This document shows positions 12,861-23,780 of a DNA stretch of 64,000 nt, in pieces. Source of the DNA: Owenia fusiformis (taxonomy: Eukaryota > Annelida > Polychaeta > Sabellida > Oweniidae); NCBI GenBank assembly GCA_903813345.2, contig CAIIXF020000010.1, forward strand, positions 36,135,425 through 36,199,424, given 5' to 3'. A program made the translations under genes and the position numbers. The first letter of the stretch is position 1; each line of letters starts with the position of its first letter. The notes under the pieces are model-generated. The model saw only the letters and a list, made by a program, of their open reading frames with translations. It had not been told where the DNA came from and searched no databases.

Positions 12861-13554
12861 GGTTAATTAACTGAATACAGTATTACTTTTATTGTTTAAA
12901 TACAAATACATGAATAAGAAGCACAATATAAATATCTCATAATAAATAATGGTTCAATATAGTCTATCCGAGGGTATATCATAATAGTTCTCATAATATC
13001 TCTCTTAATTTTTTTATTTTTCAATTATTCCAATGAATTTTTCACAGAATGTGTAGTATAGAATGCTGTATTAATGTATCAAAAAGTATTTGGTATATTA
13101 TTTAAGAAATTGTTGCCATAGTAACAGAAAATCTAGGCACCCGGGGCAAATAAAAAATCCTGCAAGAATAGCCCCTAACCATGGGCTTTCAATTCTAGTT
13201 GAAAGCCCATGCCCTAACTAACCATGTTTAAATGCATAAGTTATCAAATAAACTATGAAACCCATCAAATTGTCAAATGCCACCTATTCCCGACTGTTTT
13301 GAACAATTATAATATAATGGTCATGTGAATTGTGTGATCTCATAATGGATAATTGTAATGCTTCATTAGAAGTGATGTTAGACACTACAACCGTTTTGTC
13401 AAATATTCCAAGGAAAGTCAATTTTCCCCCTGTAGTCATGTTATTTCATGGCCGTCAAATGGGGGGGGGGGGACGGATGCTACCGCACCCCCCTCTGACA
13501 CCCCCCAAAAAAAATTTTGGAAAAAAAGAAAGCACTAAATAGCATCTTAAAATT
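12861..13554. other. Gene-free region with a CATGGGCTTTCAA palindrome
   Basis: Mostly AT-rich unique DNA with a G homopolymer near 13,461. At 13,180-13,211 there is a 32-bp palindrome of CATGGGCTTTCAA and its inverse. It matches the ends of the larger element at 42,376-42,913. Confidence 0.5.
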
Positions 13555-14380
13555 GTAAAAATGGACTGTAACAAATACCCAGATTTATTGGGTTGTAAAA
13601 GAAATATTTTTTTGATATCACTTTTTATGCCCGGCATAAAAAGTGATGTCCCATTTTATGCTGGCATAAAAAGTGATGTCCCATTTTATGCTGAGCATAA
13701 AAGAGATACCCCATTTCTCTGCTGGTATTATTTAGGAAGTGATTTTTAATGGTAGTTCAAGATTTAAGACCCATCATTCTGGCACAGATTGCTGAACTAA
13801 TGTTAGTTAAGAATTCCTAATAGAATTAAGAATTATTAGCTGAAACAGTTGTTTTGCCCTGGCAAACAATTTTCCAACTTGTATTTCAACTTCATTTCTG
13901 TCTATTTGTTGACAGTCTGTGATGTCATCAACAACCATCACAATAGAAATGAGGTAATTCACGATGACATCACAAAGTATCTCTGTCATAGATAGAACTC
14001 TGCCACATTTCTTAGAAATCAAACTACTATGTGACATCATAGATAATCTCACTGTCACAGATAGAATTCAACTTATTCCCATTCGATTGTGAAGATTGAT
14101 GAAGATTGATGATGACATCACAGACTGTAAACACATATAGACAGAAATGAATTTCAAATGCATATTGGGATATTGTTTGCTAGGGCCAACAGAACAGTTT
14201 CAGCTATTAATTCTTAATTTTATTAGGAATTTTTAACTAACATTAGTTCAGCAACCTATGTCAGAATGATGGGTCTTAAATCTTGAACTACCTTTAAACA
14301 TCACTTCCTAAATAATACCAGCAGATTATTCTTTTTAAAAACCAACAAATCCGGGTATTTGTTACAGTCCATTTTTATAT
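13555..14380. repeat. 0.8-kb foldback element
   Basis: The stretch from about 13,555 to 13,930 is matched inversely by about 14,110-14,380. Shared blocks include AACTAATGTTAGTTAAGAAT, AAGATTTAAGACCCATCATT and TTGTTACAGTCCAT. The centre contains repeated GATGTCATCA and TGACATCA motifs. The left arm carries an extra palindrome array (13,621-13,715) that the right arm lacks. Confidence 0.7.
13621..13715. repeat. Small palindrome array, TTTTATGCCCGGCATAAAA type
   Basis: Three spaced palindromes with spacer AGTGATGTCCCA: one with core ATGCCCGGCAT, then two with reduced cores (ATGCTGGCAT, ATGCTGAGCAT). The first core is the same as in the 29-bp arrays at 6681 and 16,745, but the spacers differ. 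Confidence 0.75.
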
Positions 14381-14389
14381 AATCCGCTG

Positions 14390-15260
14390 TTTAGGGAAGT
14401 AGGCCATCCCTCACACCCCCACAAAAAAATTGAAAAGTTCTGAATTTATTTTATGTATTGTCTCAGACACTTTAAAAGTGCCCAGACATCATCAAATAGC
14501 TCCTTGATATAGTCAATGTTTCTGGGGGACTAACACTTGCTCCCCTTCTGTCATTCTCACCCCACCTCCCCCTCGCCCCCCCCCAGAAAGCACCAAATAG
14601 CATCTTAAAATTGTTGAATTTTCTATTAAAGGAAGTAGGCCACCCCTCACATCCCCCACAAAACAATTGACAAAAATTTTGAATTTATTTCATGTATTGT
14701 CTCAAGACACATCTTAGGTGCCCAGACTTCATCAAATAGCACCTTTATATGGTCAATGTTTCTGGGGACAGATATGGGGGACAAACACTTGCTCTCCCCT
14801 CTGGCACCCAAACCCTACTTCCCGCTTTGGCACCCCAGCCCCCCTTTGACATCCCCAAGATTTGAAAAAAATATGATTGTTGTTCATTTTTTTTATTGAC
14901 TCATACACTTTAAAAGTGCCTAGAAAGCACCAAATATCATCTTAAAATTGTAAAGTTTTCTAGGAGAGTTGGGCACCCATCGCCCTCACCCTTTTATCCT
15001 CTTTGACAACCCTTTGATTAACACACTTCGAAAGTGCACACTCACACCCCCCCCCCCCACAAAACAATTGGGAATGTTTTGAAGTTGCATTTGTTAATAT
15101 TAAACACTTTAAAAGTGCTCAGAAATCACCAAGTGACATATTATTCTGACACCGCATCCCAAAAACTAAAGCATTAATTTACTCAAACACATTAAAAGTG
15201 CTCAGAATTAACCAGACAGCATCTTGAATTAGTAAAATTTTCCTGTGCTGCCCACTCGCT
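14390..15260. repeat. Degenerate C-rich tandem repeat
   Basis: An irregular unit recurs with CACCCC...ACAAAA, TTGAATTTATTT, CACTTTAAAAGTGC and AGCACCAAATAGCATCTTA blocks. The palindrome CACTTTAAAAGTG appears about four times. C homopolymers interrupt it. No gene. Confidence 0.55.
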
Positions 15261-16215
15261 CCTCTTAAAAGAAAATTATTAAAAATCTGAATTTCTTTTA
15301 TAAATTGATTCTATTGCCTTCTAGCACACCCTCCCTGTTCCAGTGTTTCTCCTAATTGCTCATACAATATTTAGTCTAAGTACAATATGAAAACAATAAA
15401 ATACTACAAAATAGGCTGAGTGGCCTTAATATAGAGAGAAACTTTTTTATGAGTATCATGCGGGGCATGGATATATACCATGATAAGAAAATGAGAAAAA
15501 TATTGACAATTTTGCCACCTGAGTGAATATCACTTTTATTATCTGACATCACACATTTTTGAGAATGCCTTAAGAGTAAATGTATGGTTTGAGTGATTCT
15601 GTCAATATAATGAACTTTTCTTATTTTTCAGTGTTTGCTGAAGATGTTCCCTGTTGTGCAAGTGCCTGTACAAATCATGACATTACCACACAATCAACTA
15701 AAATGACATTGGAACTCCGCCATCAGCTAGGCCTATTGTGAATGTGGCTAAGAAGAACAGCAAACATTGACTGTGTTGACTTATTTAACCAGGCTAAATT
15801 AACTTGCCCTGCAAAGTTCCTGATAAAAATACATGTGTGGATTAGAAGACCCAGCCAAGATAATGAATATATGAAAATACAATGTACCCCAGAAGCGTCT
15901 CATCTTCACATCTCACAATGTCCATGAAGTGATTATCCTCTCGGCTATTTGTGACAAAATGATGCAGTAATGGAATCAGAGCCTTATTATTCAATGCTGA
16001 TATCAAGAAACCCAAGTAACTGTGACTATGCTCTAAATGGCAAAGAAACAGTAACAGCAGATGAAGAATAAAAATCAGTGACGCAACAAACACTGTTGAC
16101 TATGATTATGAATGTTAACGCAACTGTAATCAGTCAAATGAAACTTTATACATTGTGATACAAGACTATAACTCCATCTCATCCAATCAATTTGTCATAG
16201 CGAAAATCCCTTGGT
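15261..16215. other. Gene-free region
   Basis: AT-rich DNA. An acceptor-like site precedes about 15,632, but the following sequence has early stops and no recognisable family. Confidence 0.4.
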
Positions 16216-16744
16216 AAGGGATTTTACATGAAAAAGCCAAACCCTAAAATCCTTCATGATTCATATGACTATGAGCTAAGGATGGCTACTACATCAGAGT
16301 ATTGAAATGACAATTGAAACTCCCTATAATACAGTAAATAATACTAGACTATTGGGATTCAAGTCAAAACCAACTTGACAAAAAATTCAAACACCAAATA
16401 AATTTATAACTTCAGCAGTTAAAGTATTATACAGTAATATATTAATAAAATTAAATACATGAAATATTATTTGAATATAACATGAACTATTATAAATAAA
16501 TACAATGTTTCTTTGTTATTTACTCTGTGCTGGTGTACAAAATCTATCAGGGCATTGAAGTAATGACCATTACTGGTAAAAAATTGACATAAAACTTTGT
16601 TGGCCATCAATTTTCCCTCTATTTTCATTCCTGTAAGTGTTATAATGATATTTGTAACAAATTTGTGACCGCGTATACTTGAAGTGAACAAATCTACTCT
16701 CATTGTCTTTTGCATTTAGCATAAGGACAGATCTTCTATTTATG

Positions 16745-17013
16745 CCGACAAAAGAACAGATCTACTCTTATGCCCGGCATAAGAACAGATCTACTCTTAT
16801 GCCGGGCATAAGAACAGATCTACTCTTATGCCGGGCATAAGAACAGATCTACTCTTATGCCGGGCATAAGAACAGATCTACTCTTATGCCCGGCATAAGA
16901 ACAGATCTACTCTTATGCCCGGCATAAGAACAGATCTACTCTTATGCCCGGCATAAGAACAGATCTACTCTTATGCCCGGCATAAGAACAGATCTACTCT
17001 TATGCCCGGCATA
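16745..17013. repeat. Array of 29-bp double-palindrome units (right arm)
   Basis: Nine units of CTTATGCCSGGCATAAG plus an AGATCT spacer. Order by centre from left to right: one CCCGG, three CCGGG, five CCCGG. It is the inverse counterpart of the array at 6681-6930. The units here are almost identical, so the array is young or homogenised. Confidence 0.9.
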
Positions 17014-17387
17014 AGAATTGAACCTAATTTGCCCAAACCTCATGTTTGCTGAAGTCCGAGTATTTGTAGGATTCCGAGTTCAAATGTCGGGGTGTTATAT
17101 ACACTTTACTACAGCTCAGGAATTTACACAGGGACATTTGAAAGCCTGAAAGGACTTTATTTCATTTCTTAAATGTTTATTCATAAAAGCGTACACATTT
17201 TCACATTGAGCTTTAGTGTGCGAAGGAATTCCCACCTATATATAAATCAAAGGTGAAATGCGAAGAAAAGGACCCAAAATTAGTCTAAACAAGTTCAACT
17301 TGTGCATAAGAAAATAGAACATTGAATTTGAATGGAATAATCCCAAGAATTAGGTGCCTTGGAGAATTGATTTAATAGGTAATAACA

Positions 17388-17760
17388 TTGAATTTTAAAT
17401 ATGAGAGGAATAGAAGAGAATTAGCAAGGAATAAAGCAAACAGACAGGTAGTAGTAGTACATTTGAGATTTTATAGAAATGTTAAAGGGCGGTGTTTTCA
17501 AGTAATTGAATGGAAACGAATGGAATTGGCAAAGAGTAATACTGATTGGTGTGTAGTCAACTCTCCAAATTGTATAGAGATGTTATATGATAGTCATGTT
17601 ATAAAATGCAAAATAGAATGGAAATTAGAGGAATTAGCAAGGAATACAGTAAATCAAACAGGCATGTAGTCAACACTCTAAATTGTATAGAAATGCAAGA
17701 AAATCAGACACTTTATTCAAATTTTAGAGAGAAATGAGAGGAATTAGCAAAAAAATGCAA
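17388..17760 (+). repeat. Dispersed 150-bp repeat, tandem copies
   Basis: Three partial copies of the dispersed family in the same orientation, marked by GAATTAGCAAGGAATA, GTAGTCAACACTCTAAATTG and AATCAGACACTTTATTCAAA. A 93-codon open frame across it reflects the repeats and is not a gene. Confidence 0.7.
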
Positions 17761-18529
17761 AATAATCAGGTAGTCAAATATCAAATCACTTGTAGTCTAA
17801 TAGGGAAAAATAACATGGAAGCATCAAGCATGAATAAATAGAAAATCTAAGTACACTATAGGTAACACAGGTAACAAAAACTATATAAAAATGAGATATT
17901 GTGACTTTTGTAGATAATCTATACCTCAAGTTACAAAAATATTTTATCATCTCCAAGGAATTCCTTTAAATGATGGGTTTCCTCATTAAAGATTTTCTCG
18001 GGTGAAGGGGATTTCAAAAAGTTTCCATCATTTTATAAACATTTCTCATCCAATGGGAAAAAGATTTAGTTCAAGGATAAACAGCTATTCAATACCGTTT
18101 CTTTATTAAAAGCATGATGTAAAGGTCACTCTGACATTATTGGATGCATCTCAAAAATGGAGACTCGGGGCGTAAATATGCTCATATGTTCGCCAAATTG
18201 ATTTTCTCATTCTCAGTATTGGTCAGATACAATGTTGATGTTTTGATATTATAGGAATATTTTTAATTTTTTCAAAATTTGTTTTCAATTTGGCATCTGC
18301 ACACTATACAGAAATGCATCGTTTAATAAAGAGGCATTCTAGGATATGGTTTTAAGGGGTTTACCATTTAAAGTACAATTGTACAATATAGTTATTGTAA
18401 TTAGATATAACTAATCACTTTCTGTCTGTTTTCTCAGTGCTTATTCAGAACTTATATACTTTAAAACACAAATTCTTTCCGAAATGTTGCTCATCTGTTT
18501 ATCACCTAAAATTTGACAAAATATCTAAA
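17761..18529. other. Gene-free region
   Basis: AT-rich, with no gene, RNA or clear repeat that I can support. Confidence 0.45.
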
Positions 18530-18795
18530 TGCTCATGCCCATTTCACTTTATTTCTCTCTAAAATTTGAATAAAGTGTTTGATTTTCTTGCATTTCTATA
18601 CAATTTAGAGTGTTAACTACATGCCTGTTTACTTTATTCCTTGTTGATTCCACTGATTTCTCTCTAAAATTTGAATAAAGTGTCAGATTTCTTTACATTT
18701 CTATACAATTTAGAGTGTTAACTACATGCCTGTTTACTTTATTCCTTGCTAATTCCACTCTTTTCCCCTCTATTTTGGATTTTAAAACAAGACCA
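18530..18795 (-). repeat. Dispersed 150-bp repeat, head-to-tail dimer
   Basis: Two reverse-orientation copies in tandem, each with TTTCTCTCTAAAATTTGAAT, ACAATTTAGAGTGTTAACTA and CATGCCTGTTTACTTTATTC. The second ends in TCCACTCTTTTCC...ATTTTAAAACAAGACC, which defines one end of the family. Confidence 0.75.
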
Positions 18796-19564
18796 TCTTC
18801 ATCATGATATTTGAGCCACAGATTGTTACTCGATCCGATGACATGCTGAGCAAACATGAAAATATTTTTTGTTAACATGATTCGAATCTCATTCCAACAT
18901 GCCAAATATTCAACGCAGCTGAAAAGCTGTGTGCAATTTAAACTATATAATGTTAATAAAAATCGAAATATGAAACTATCATTTTTTAAAGGACATACAT
19001 TTTACATGTTGCTTTGTACTTGGATCGAAAACTACCTTTTGTGGATCAGTATAAGTCATTGCATTAAGTCACATGTAAAGACATCTCTCTTATTTATTTA
19101 TTATTAAAAGTCATTCTTTTGCGAGTTTAAAAGAAATTTGAATTGATTTTGGGGATTTCTATTCTATGTTGAATGTTTACTACATGCCCGTTTTGTTTAT
19201 TTCTTCCTTTTTTCTCTCTTATTTCTCCAAATTGTCATTTTGAAACATAACTGTCTTGAGAATAAAGATCAAAGTTCACATAAAAGAATGCCAGTTGCTG
19301 TCAAAAATCACCCATCTTACTCTCATTTTTTATGTAAATCATTTTGCCCCTTTTGACATGTACATAGTAAGAATTTGAGCAGAAAAACCACTGCATTCAA
19401 GTCCTTTTAAATTGTGCATTGGAATATTTGAGGTAAAATGTGATTGTTTTGACCTCCAGGATTCATGAGGAGCAGATGGCTGAATTTATCCTAAAGTAAA
19501 GATAACACAGGCCTTGTCTCAAATCGTCCATGTCTTATCTTGCCATAATAAACAAAGCATGCTT

Positions 19565-19740
19565 AAAATGTCCGTCTGCTCATGCTTATTTCACTCCATT
19601 TCTTGTTAAATTTTGAACGAAGTGTCTGATATTTTTGCATTTCTATACAATTTAGAGTGTTCACTACAAGCCTGTTTACTTTATTCCTTGCTAATTCCAC
19701 TCTTTTCTACTCTATTTTAGATTTTAAAATTTGACCACAA
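19565..19740 (-). repeat. Dispersed 150-bp repeat, near full length
   Basis: Runs from AAAATGTCCGTCTGCTCATG to TCTATTTTAGATTTTAAAAT. With the copies at 18,530 and 22,484 it helps define both ends of the family (about 170 bp). A weaker fragment of the same repeat lies near 19,160-19,230. Confidence 0.7.
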
Positions 19741-21054
19741 TGACATTTTTTCTCAGTTAAAGCATCCCATCCCATGCTTATATCATTAAGTTACTATAGA
19801 ATGTATCTGAAAATTCCTATCACATGCCATTTTACACCATGGTGCCCAGTTTCATGAAACCAGGTATGACCCATCATTGCTTACTCACTAATCGACCCCA
19901 GGAAGAAATGTTTGGAAGTTTTTCAAAACAGATAAAATGACATACAATGAAACCTCTCCAACCGAACAACCCTTTAAGATGAACACATCTACAACATGAA
20001 CACAGTTTGAGTCCCGTTGTTATTTTTCACTTTTTAAACTCCCATATTAAATCCATCTCTTATAGATCAAATCATATGAAAATATCAAGTTCTTCGTCTG
20101 TTCATATATAAGAGGGGTTGTACCCAACTGTATCATCACTTGGCCTACATATTAAAGTATGTTCCTACAAGAGAGTTCCATCTCCATCTAATGCACTTGA
20201 CTCTGTCTCATTTTCTATTCCTTTTCTCCGGAGACTGATTCAGACCAAATATCCAGAAAAATATGATGGCCTATCATATTTCTCCAGTTGATATTATTTA
20301 TTGGGCTTTGTTTGTGTTTCCAAATGTTGCCCTTTGTGCTTTCGAAGTTTTTATCACTTTTCAAGATCAATATTATGATAGATTAGGATGTCTTTGATAA
20401 GTCTTTACTTCCATAGCTTTGCATCAGTTCCTAAACATGTTATTTAATGATCAAACGACTTTAGGACTTAACTCCTTTAGACTTGAAGTGTGTTCCCCCC
20501 CCCTTTTAGTTTTCAGATTTGCCCCTGTAGACATCCAACAAGAGTTTTGCATATACAAACAAACAAACAAACAAACAAACAAATATATTGGTCTGTTGTT
20601 AATATGTTATTCTGAACTTATAGCTTACTTTAATTTACTTATTCATTAATCTTTCTATAATCCTTCATAATTATTACTATTGATTATATAATCTTTTATA
20701 ATGATTACTAATGCTATTTTAATACTCTAATTATGTATCTGGTATTAGTTAGCAATTTAGCACTGACATAACTATGACACCTCTGATTTCCCTGAATTAC
20801 CCTTTACTTTGGTTTGATTTTACTTTAGAGTTTAATTTCTAGGCTCTTTGAATAAGAGACAATCCTTTGATCTAGCCTTACCCAATGAGAATATATTCTA
20901 TGTATTTAAAATGGACATTAAGACCTTGTCATCTTCAAAATTTATATTTGTCCTGTTTAGAGGATAGTTATTATTATTATTATCAAGCTTTTTGCCTCAG
21001 GGTAACATTGAACCCATCACTTTGTTCAAAAAGGACATGGTGGTCATGTTATGT
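19741..21054. other. Gene-free region with an (AAAC)n microsatellite
   Basis: No gene found. A clean (AAAC)n microsatellite sits near 20,555-20,583. At about 19,955-20,110 a pair of weakly inverted CCTCTCCAACCGAACAACC / AGAGGGGTTGT blocks suggests a decayed TIR element. Confidence 0.4.
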
Positions 21055-21215
21055 TTTAAAATCTTAAATAAAGTGGAAAAGAGTGGAATTAGCAAGAAAT
21101 AAAGTAAACAGACATGTAGTTGACACATTAAAATGTATAGAAATGCAAGAAAATCAGATACTTCATTCAAATTTAAGAGAGAAATTGAGTGAAATAACCA
21201 TGAGCAGACAGACAT
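21055..21215 (+). repeat. Dispersed 150-bp repeat
   Basis: Forward copy with GAGTGGAATTAGCAAGAAAT, GTAGTTGACACATTAAAATG and ATACTTCATTCAAATTTAAG, ending near GAGCAGACAGACA. Confidence 0.7.
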
Positions 21216-21824
21216 TATTAGACATTAGGGAGGGCATTTAGTGTCATTACATGGTTTTGTGGTCACTAATTGTATGGAATGTCAATGTTACAAATTGCAT
21301 GACTAGTTATTTTAACAAGTGCATTAACAAAATATAAAGCACTCCCTACACCCCATTCCTGATTTTAGGTGTTTTAATTCTTGTTACCACTCACATAGCT
21401 TTGAAGGTTAACATTAGACTGATATTTTCAGAAAATAAAATTCAAAGTCCATAATTAGCTTGTTTCAATTAAAAATATTTGAAATGTATTTCTCACATTG
21501 AAATTTCATATTTAAAATATCATGATTCAGTATAGGATGAAAGGGGTGCCTTAAACAATTTACATTTTACTTTGCAAATTATTGATACTTGCGTGCCAAG
21601 TAAAATCTTCTTCATTATTTTGCTATGTCGTAGGTAAATTCATCATGGATCAAAACTATTATGGAGGTTACTGTGAAATAAGGTTTGCAGATGTTTATGT
21701 ATGTAATTTTGAATTATATGGATTGCATGGATTTGTTACCAGAGGATACATGGAAGACCAGGAGGATTTGTAGAAAGGAGCTTGTTTTTAACTAACCATA
21801 AAAATTGGTCGTATTTTCAATTAC

Positions 21825-21975
21825 AAAATAGAGTAGAAAAGAGTGGAATAAGCAAGGAATAATATAAACAGGCATGTAGTTAACACTCTAAATTGTATAG
21901 AAATGCAAGAAAATCAGACACTTCATTCAAATTCTTGAGAGAAATGAGTGGAATAAGCGTGAGCAGACGGACAAA
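21825..21975 (+). repeat. Dispersed 150-bp repeat
   Basis: Forward copy, nearly complete, from AAAATAGAGTAGAAAAGAGT to AGCGTGAGCAGACGGACAAA. Confidence 0.7.
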
Positions 21976-22483
21976 AGGGACATGTTTGCAAACAAAGTAA
22001 GTGAAATTGTCATTCAGATACATAGGATGAGGTATCTGGAGGTTACTTCTAAGGTAAATTCTTCTTATTTAAATATATGATGTTGCCAATTTTCAAGTGT
22101 GCCAATTTTCAAACCTTAATTATCTTGTCTGGAGTTTCTTTACAGATTTAGAAAGGAAAAGGGACTGTAGAAGAAAAATCAGTTTTAAATGTTTAATTGT
22201 TTTTAATTTCATATATTATAAATAATTTTTTGTTCCTGGAACATTCTGGCCTGTACAGCTTAGCCAGGGAGGGGGAGGTCCCAGCAAAAGCTGATTACTG
22301 GTCTAAGATATTATTTGTTTAATATTTTACTTTTATTATTTTTTCTATGGCAACCCATTTATTTACCCCTCCATGATTGTATATTTGGCTATCATTTTAC
22401 TGTTGATAAATCAGATCCCACTGTGGTGTTTTTATCCAAGGTAGCTTGATTAGAGATAGCTTGATTACACATCCTGTGTTAAA

Positions 22484-22655
22484 AATGTCTGTCTGTTTGC
22501 ATTTATTTCCTTGCATTTCTCTCTAAAATTTGAATGAAGTGTCTGATTTTCTTTCATTTCTTTACAATTTAGAGTGTCAACAACATGTCTGTTTACTTTA
22601 TTTTGTGGTAATTCCTCTACTTTTCACTCTATTTTGCATTTTAAAACATGACCCC
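22484..22655 (-). repeat. Dispersed 150-bp repeat
   Basis: Reverse copy, from AATGTCTGTCTGTTTGCATT to CTCTATTTTGCATTTTAAAA. It includes TTTACAATTTAGAGTGTCAA in the middle. Confidence 0.7.
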
Positions 22656-23745
22656 TGTTTTAAGGTTATATTTTTGAGTCACTTGATTGCAGTTAGATGG
22701 TACAGGTGAACTGACACCTGGACTTCATTTGTAGTGATGCGCCAGATAAAGCAATCAATAATATGTTACCCTGATTATTACCAGTCAGCCTTGCTAGCCT
22801 CTGACTATTTTATAAGACCACATATTTGATACTGAAGCGATATTAATGATCTCAATTTAGCCTTTGTGTCCTTTTATGGAGATTGGAAACGAAAAGAATG
22901 TTAACTAGTAATTATATTTGCAAAATTCAGTTTTCTGGCGAAGGCAAGTTAGTTTAAATAGTTATCTCGAGTGAAGGCAAAGTCAGACTACCTCTATCAA
23001 AGGGTAAATAATACATATGTATATACCATATACATGTAGTTTATACAAAACTCAAGCACAGTTTTAAATGAAGAAGAGAGATAGAAAGATGTAGAAAGGA
23101 AAATTTTACTTGATTTGAAATTTCTCAGAAAGCAGAAAACATTGTATGGGGAAATGGGCGGAATTAAGAATGGAATAAAAATTAAGTAAGATGAAGTATT
23201 AGATAGTAACAATCAAAAGTATATCTACAACATGAAGGAAGTTTAAAATATATTAGGATAACCACCAGAGAGTATGGAACAAACAAAAACATCAACAACA
23301 ACAACAAAAAGTATGAGCACTGAAAAACTTAACATATTTGAAGCATGTCTCTTAATTTCATTAAATGGCCTAAATTGGTAATTTTACTAAAAGTAGATGT
23401 TGATTAGGGAAATATTATGAATATTTATAATAGTAGATCAACAGTGAAATCAAGGTTGAAATCATCAAAATCTCAGTCAGAATTAATATAAAGAATTTGC
23501 GAGAATCTTATGTTGCTTTGGGCAAGCCCAAATCAGATGCTACCTTTTTATCTCCAGAGAAAAATTAATGATTTCAAATAATTGTAGTTTGTTAATTAAT
23601 GTATTCAATATGATTGATAGCTTATGATTAACATTTTACATGGTAAATAGGGGTCTATAGCTTGATTAGCAACATATTTCATAGCAATATTCAAATTCAT
23701 CACTGTTAATTTATAAATCAATAGTTTTTGTTTAATATTTTTCAG
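22656..23745. other. Non-coding region upstream of the TMEM221-like gene
   Basis: AT-rich sequence, probably intron or 5' flank of the TMEM221-like gene because an acceptor ends it at 23,745. I see no upstream coding exon here. Confidence 0.45.
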
Positions 23746-23780
23746 CTGATGACGTAACAGCAGAAACAGACAAACCAAAT

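Larger units (their letters stand above)
6597..17101. mobile_element. Putative 10.5-kb foldback element with 0.9-kb arms
   Basis: The left arm (about 6597-7470) and right arm (about 16,220-17,101) are inverted, diverged copies. Both end in TATATAACACCCCGACATTT, then carry an array of 29-bp palindromic units, then an AT-rich segment, and both share the inner motif AGCCATCCTTAGCTCATAGT. The interior is packed with smaller inverted-repeat elements and has no long reading frame. It could be one large non-autonomous element, or two independent copies of a 0.9-kb repeat in opposite orientation. Sequence alone does not separate these. Confidence 0.5.

Noticed and set aside
15632-15760. Acceptor-like site followed by TGTTTGCTGAAGATG
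   Set aside because: Frames close quickly and no protein family is recognisable.
6681-17013. Possible CRISPR array (29-bp repeats)
   Set aside because: Units are directly contiguous without unique spacers, are internally palindromic, and lie in an animal genome.
21645-21773. 42-codon frame starting MDQNYYGGYC
   Set aside because: Composition is plausible, but there are no neighbours, homologous family or splice evidence.
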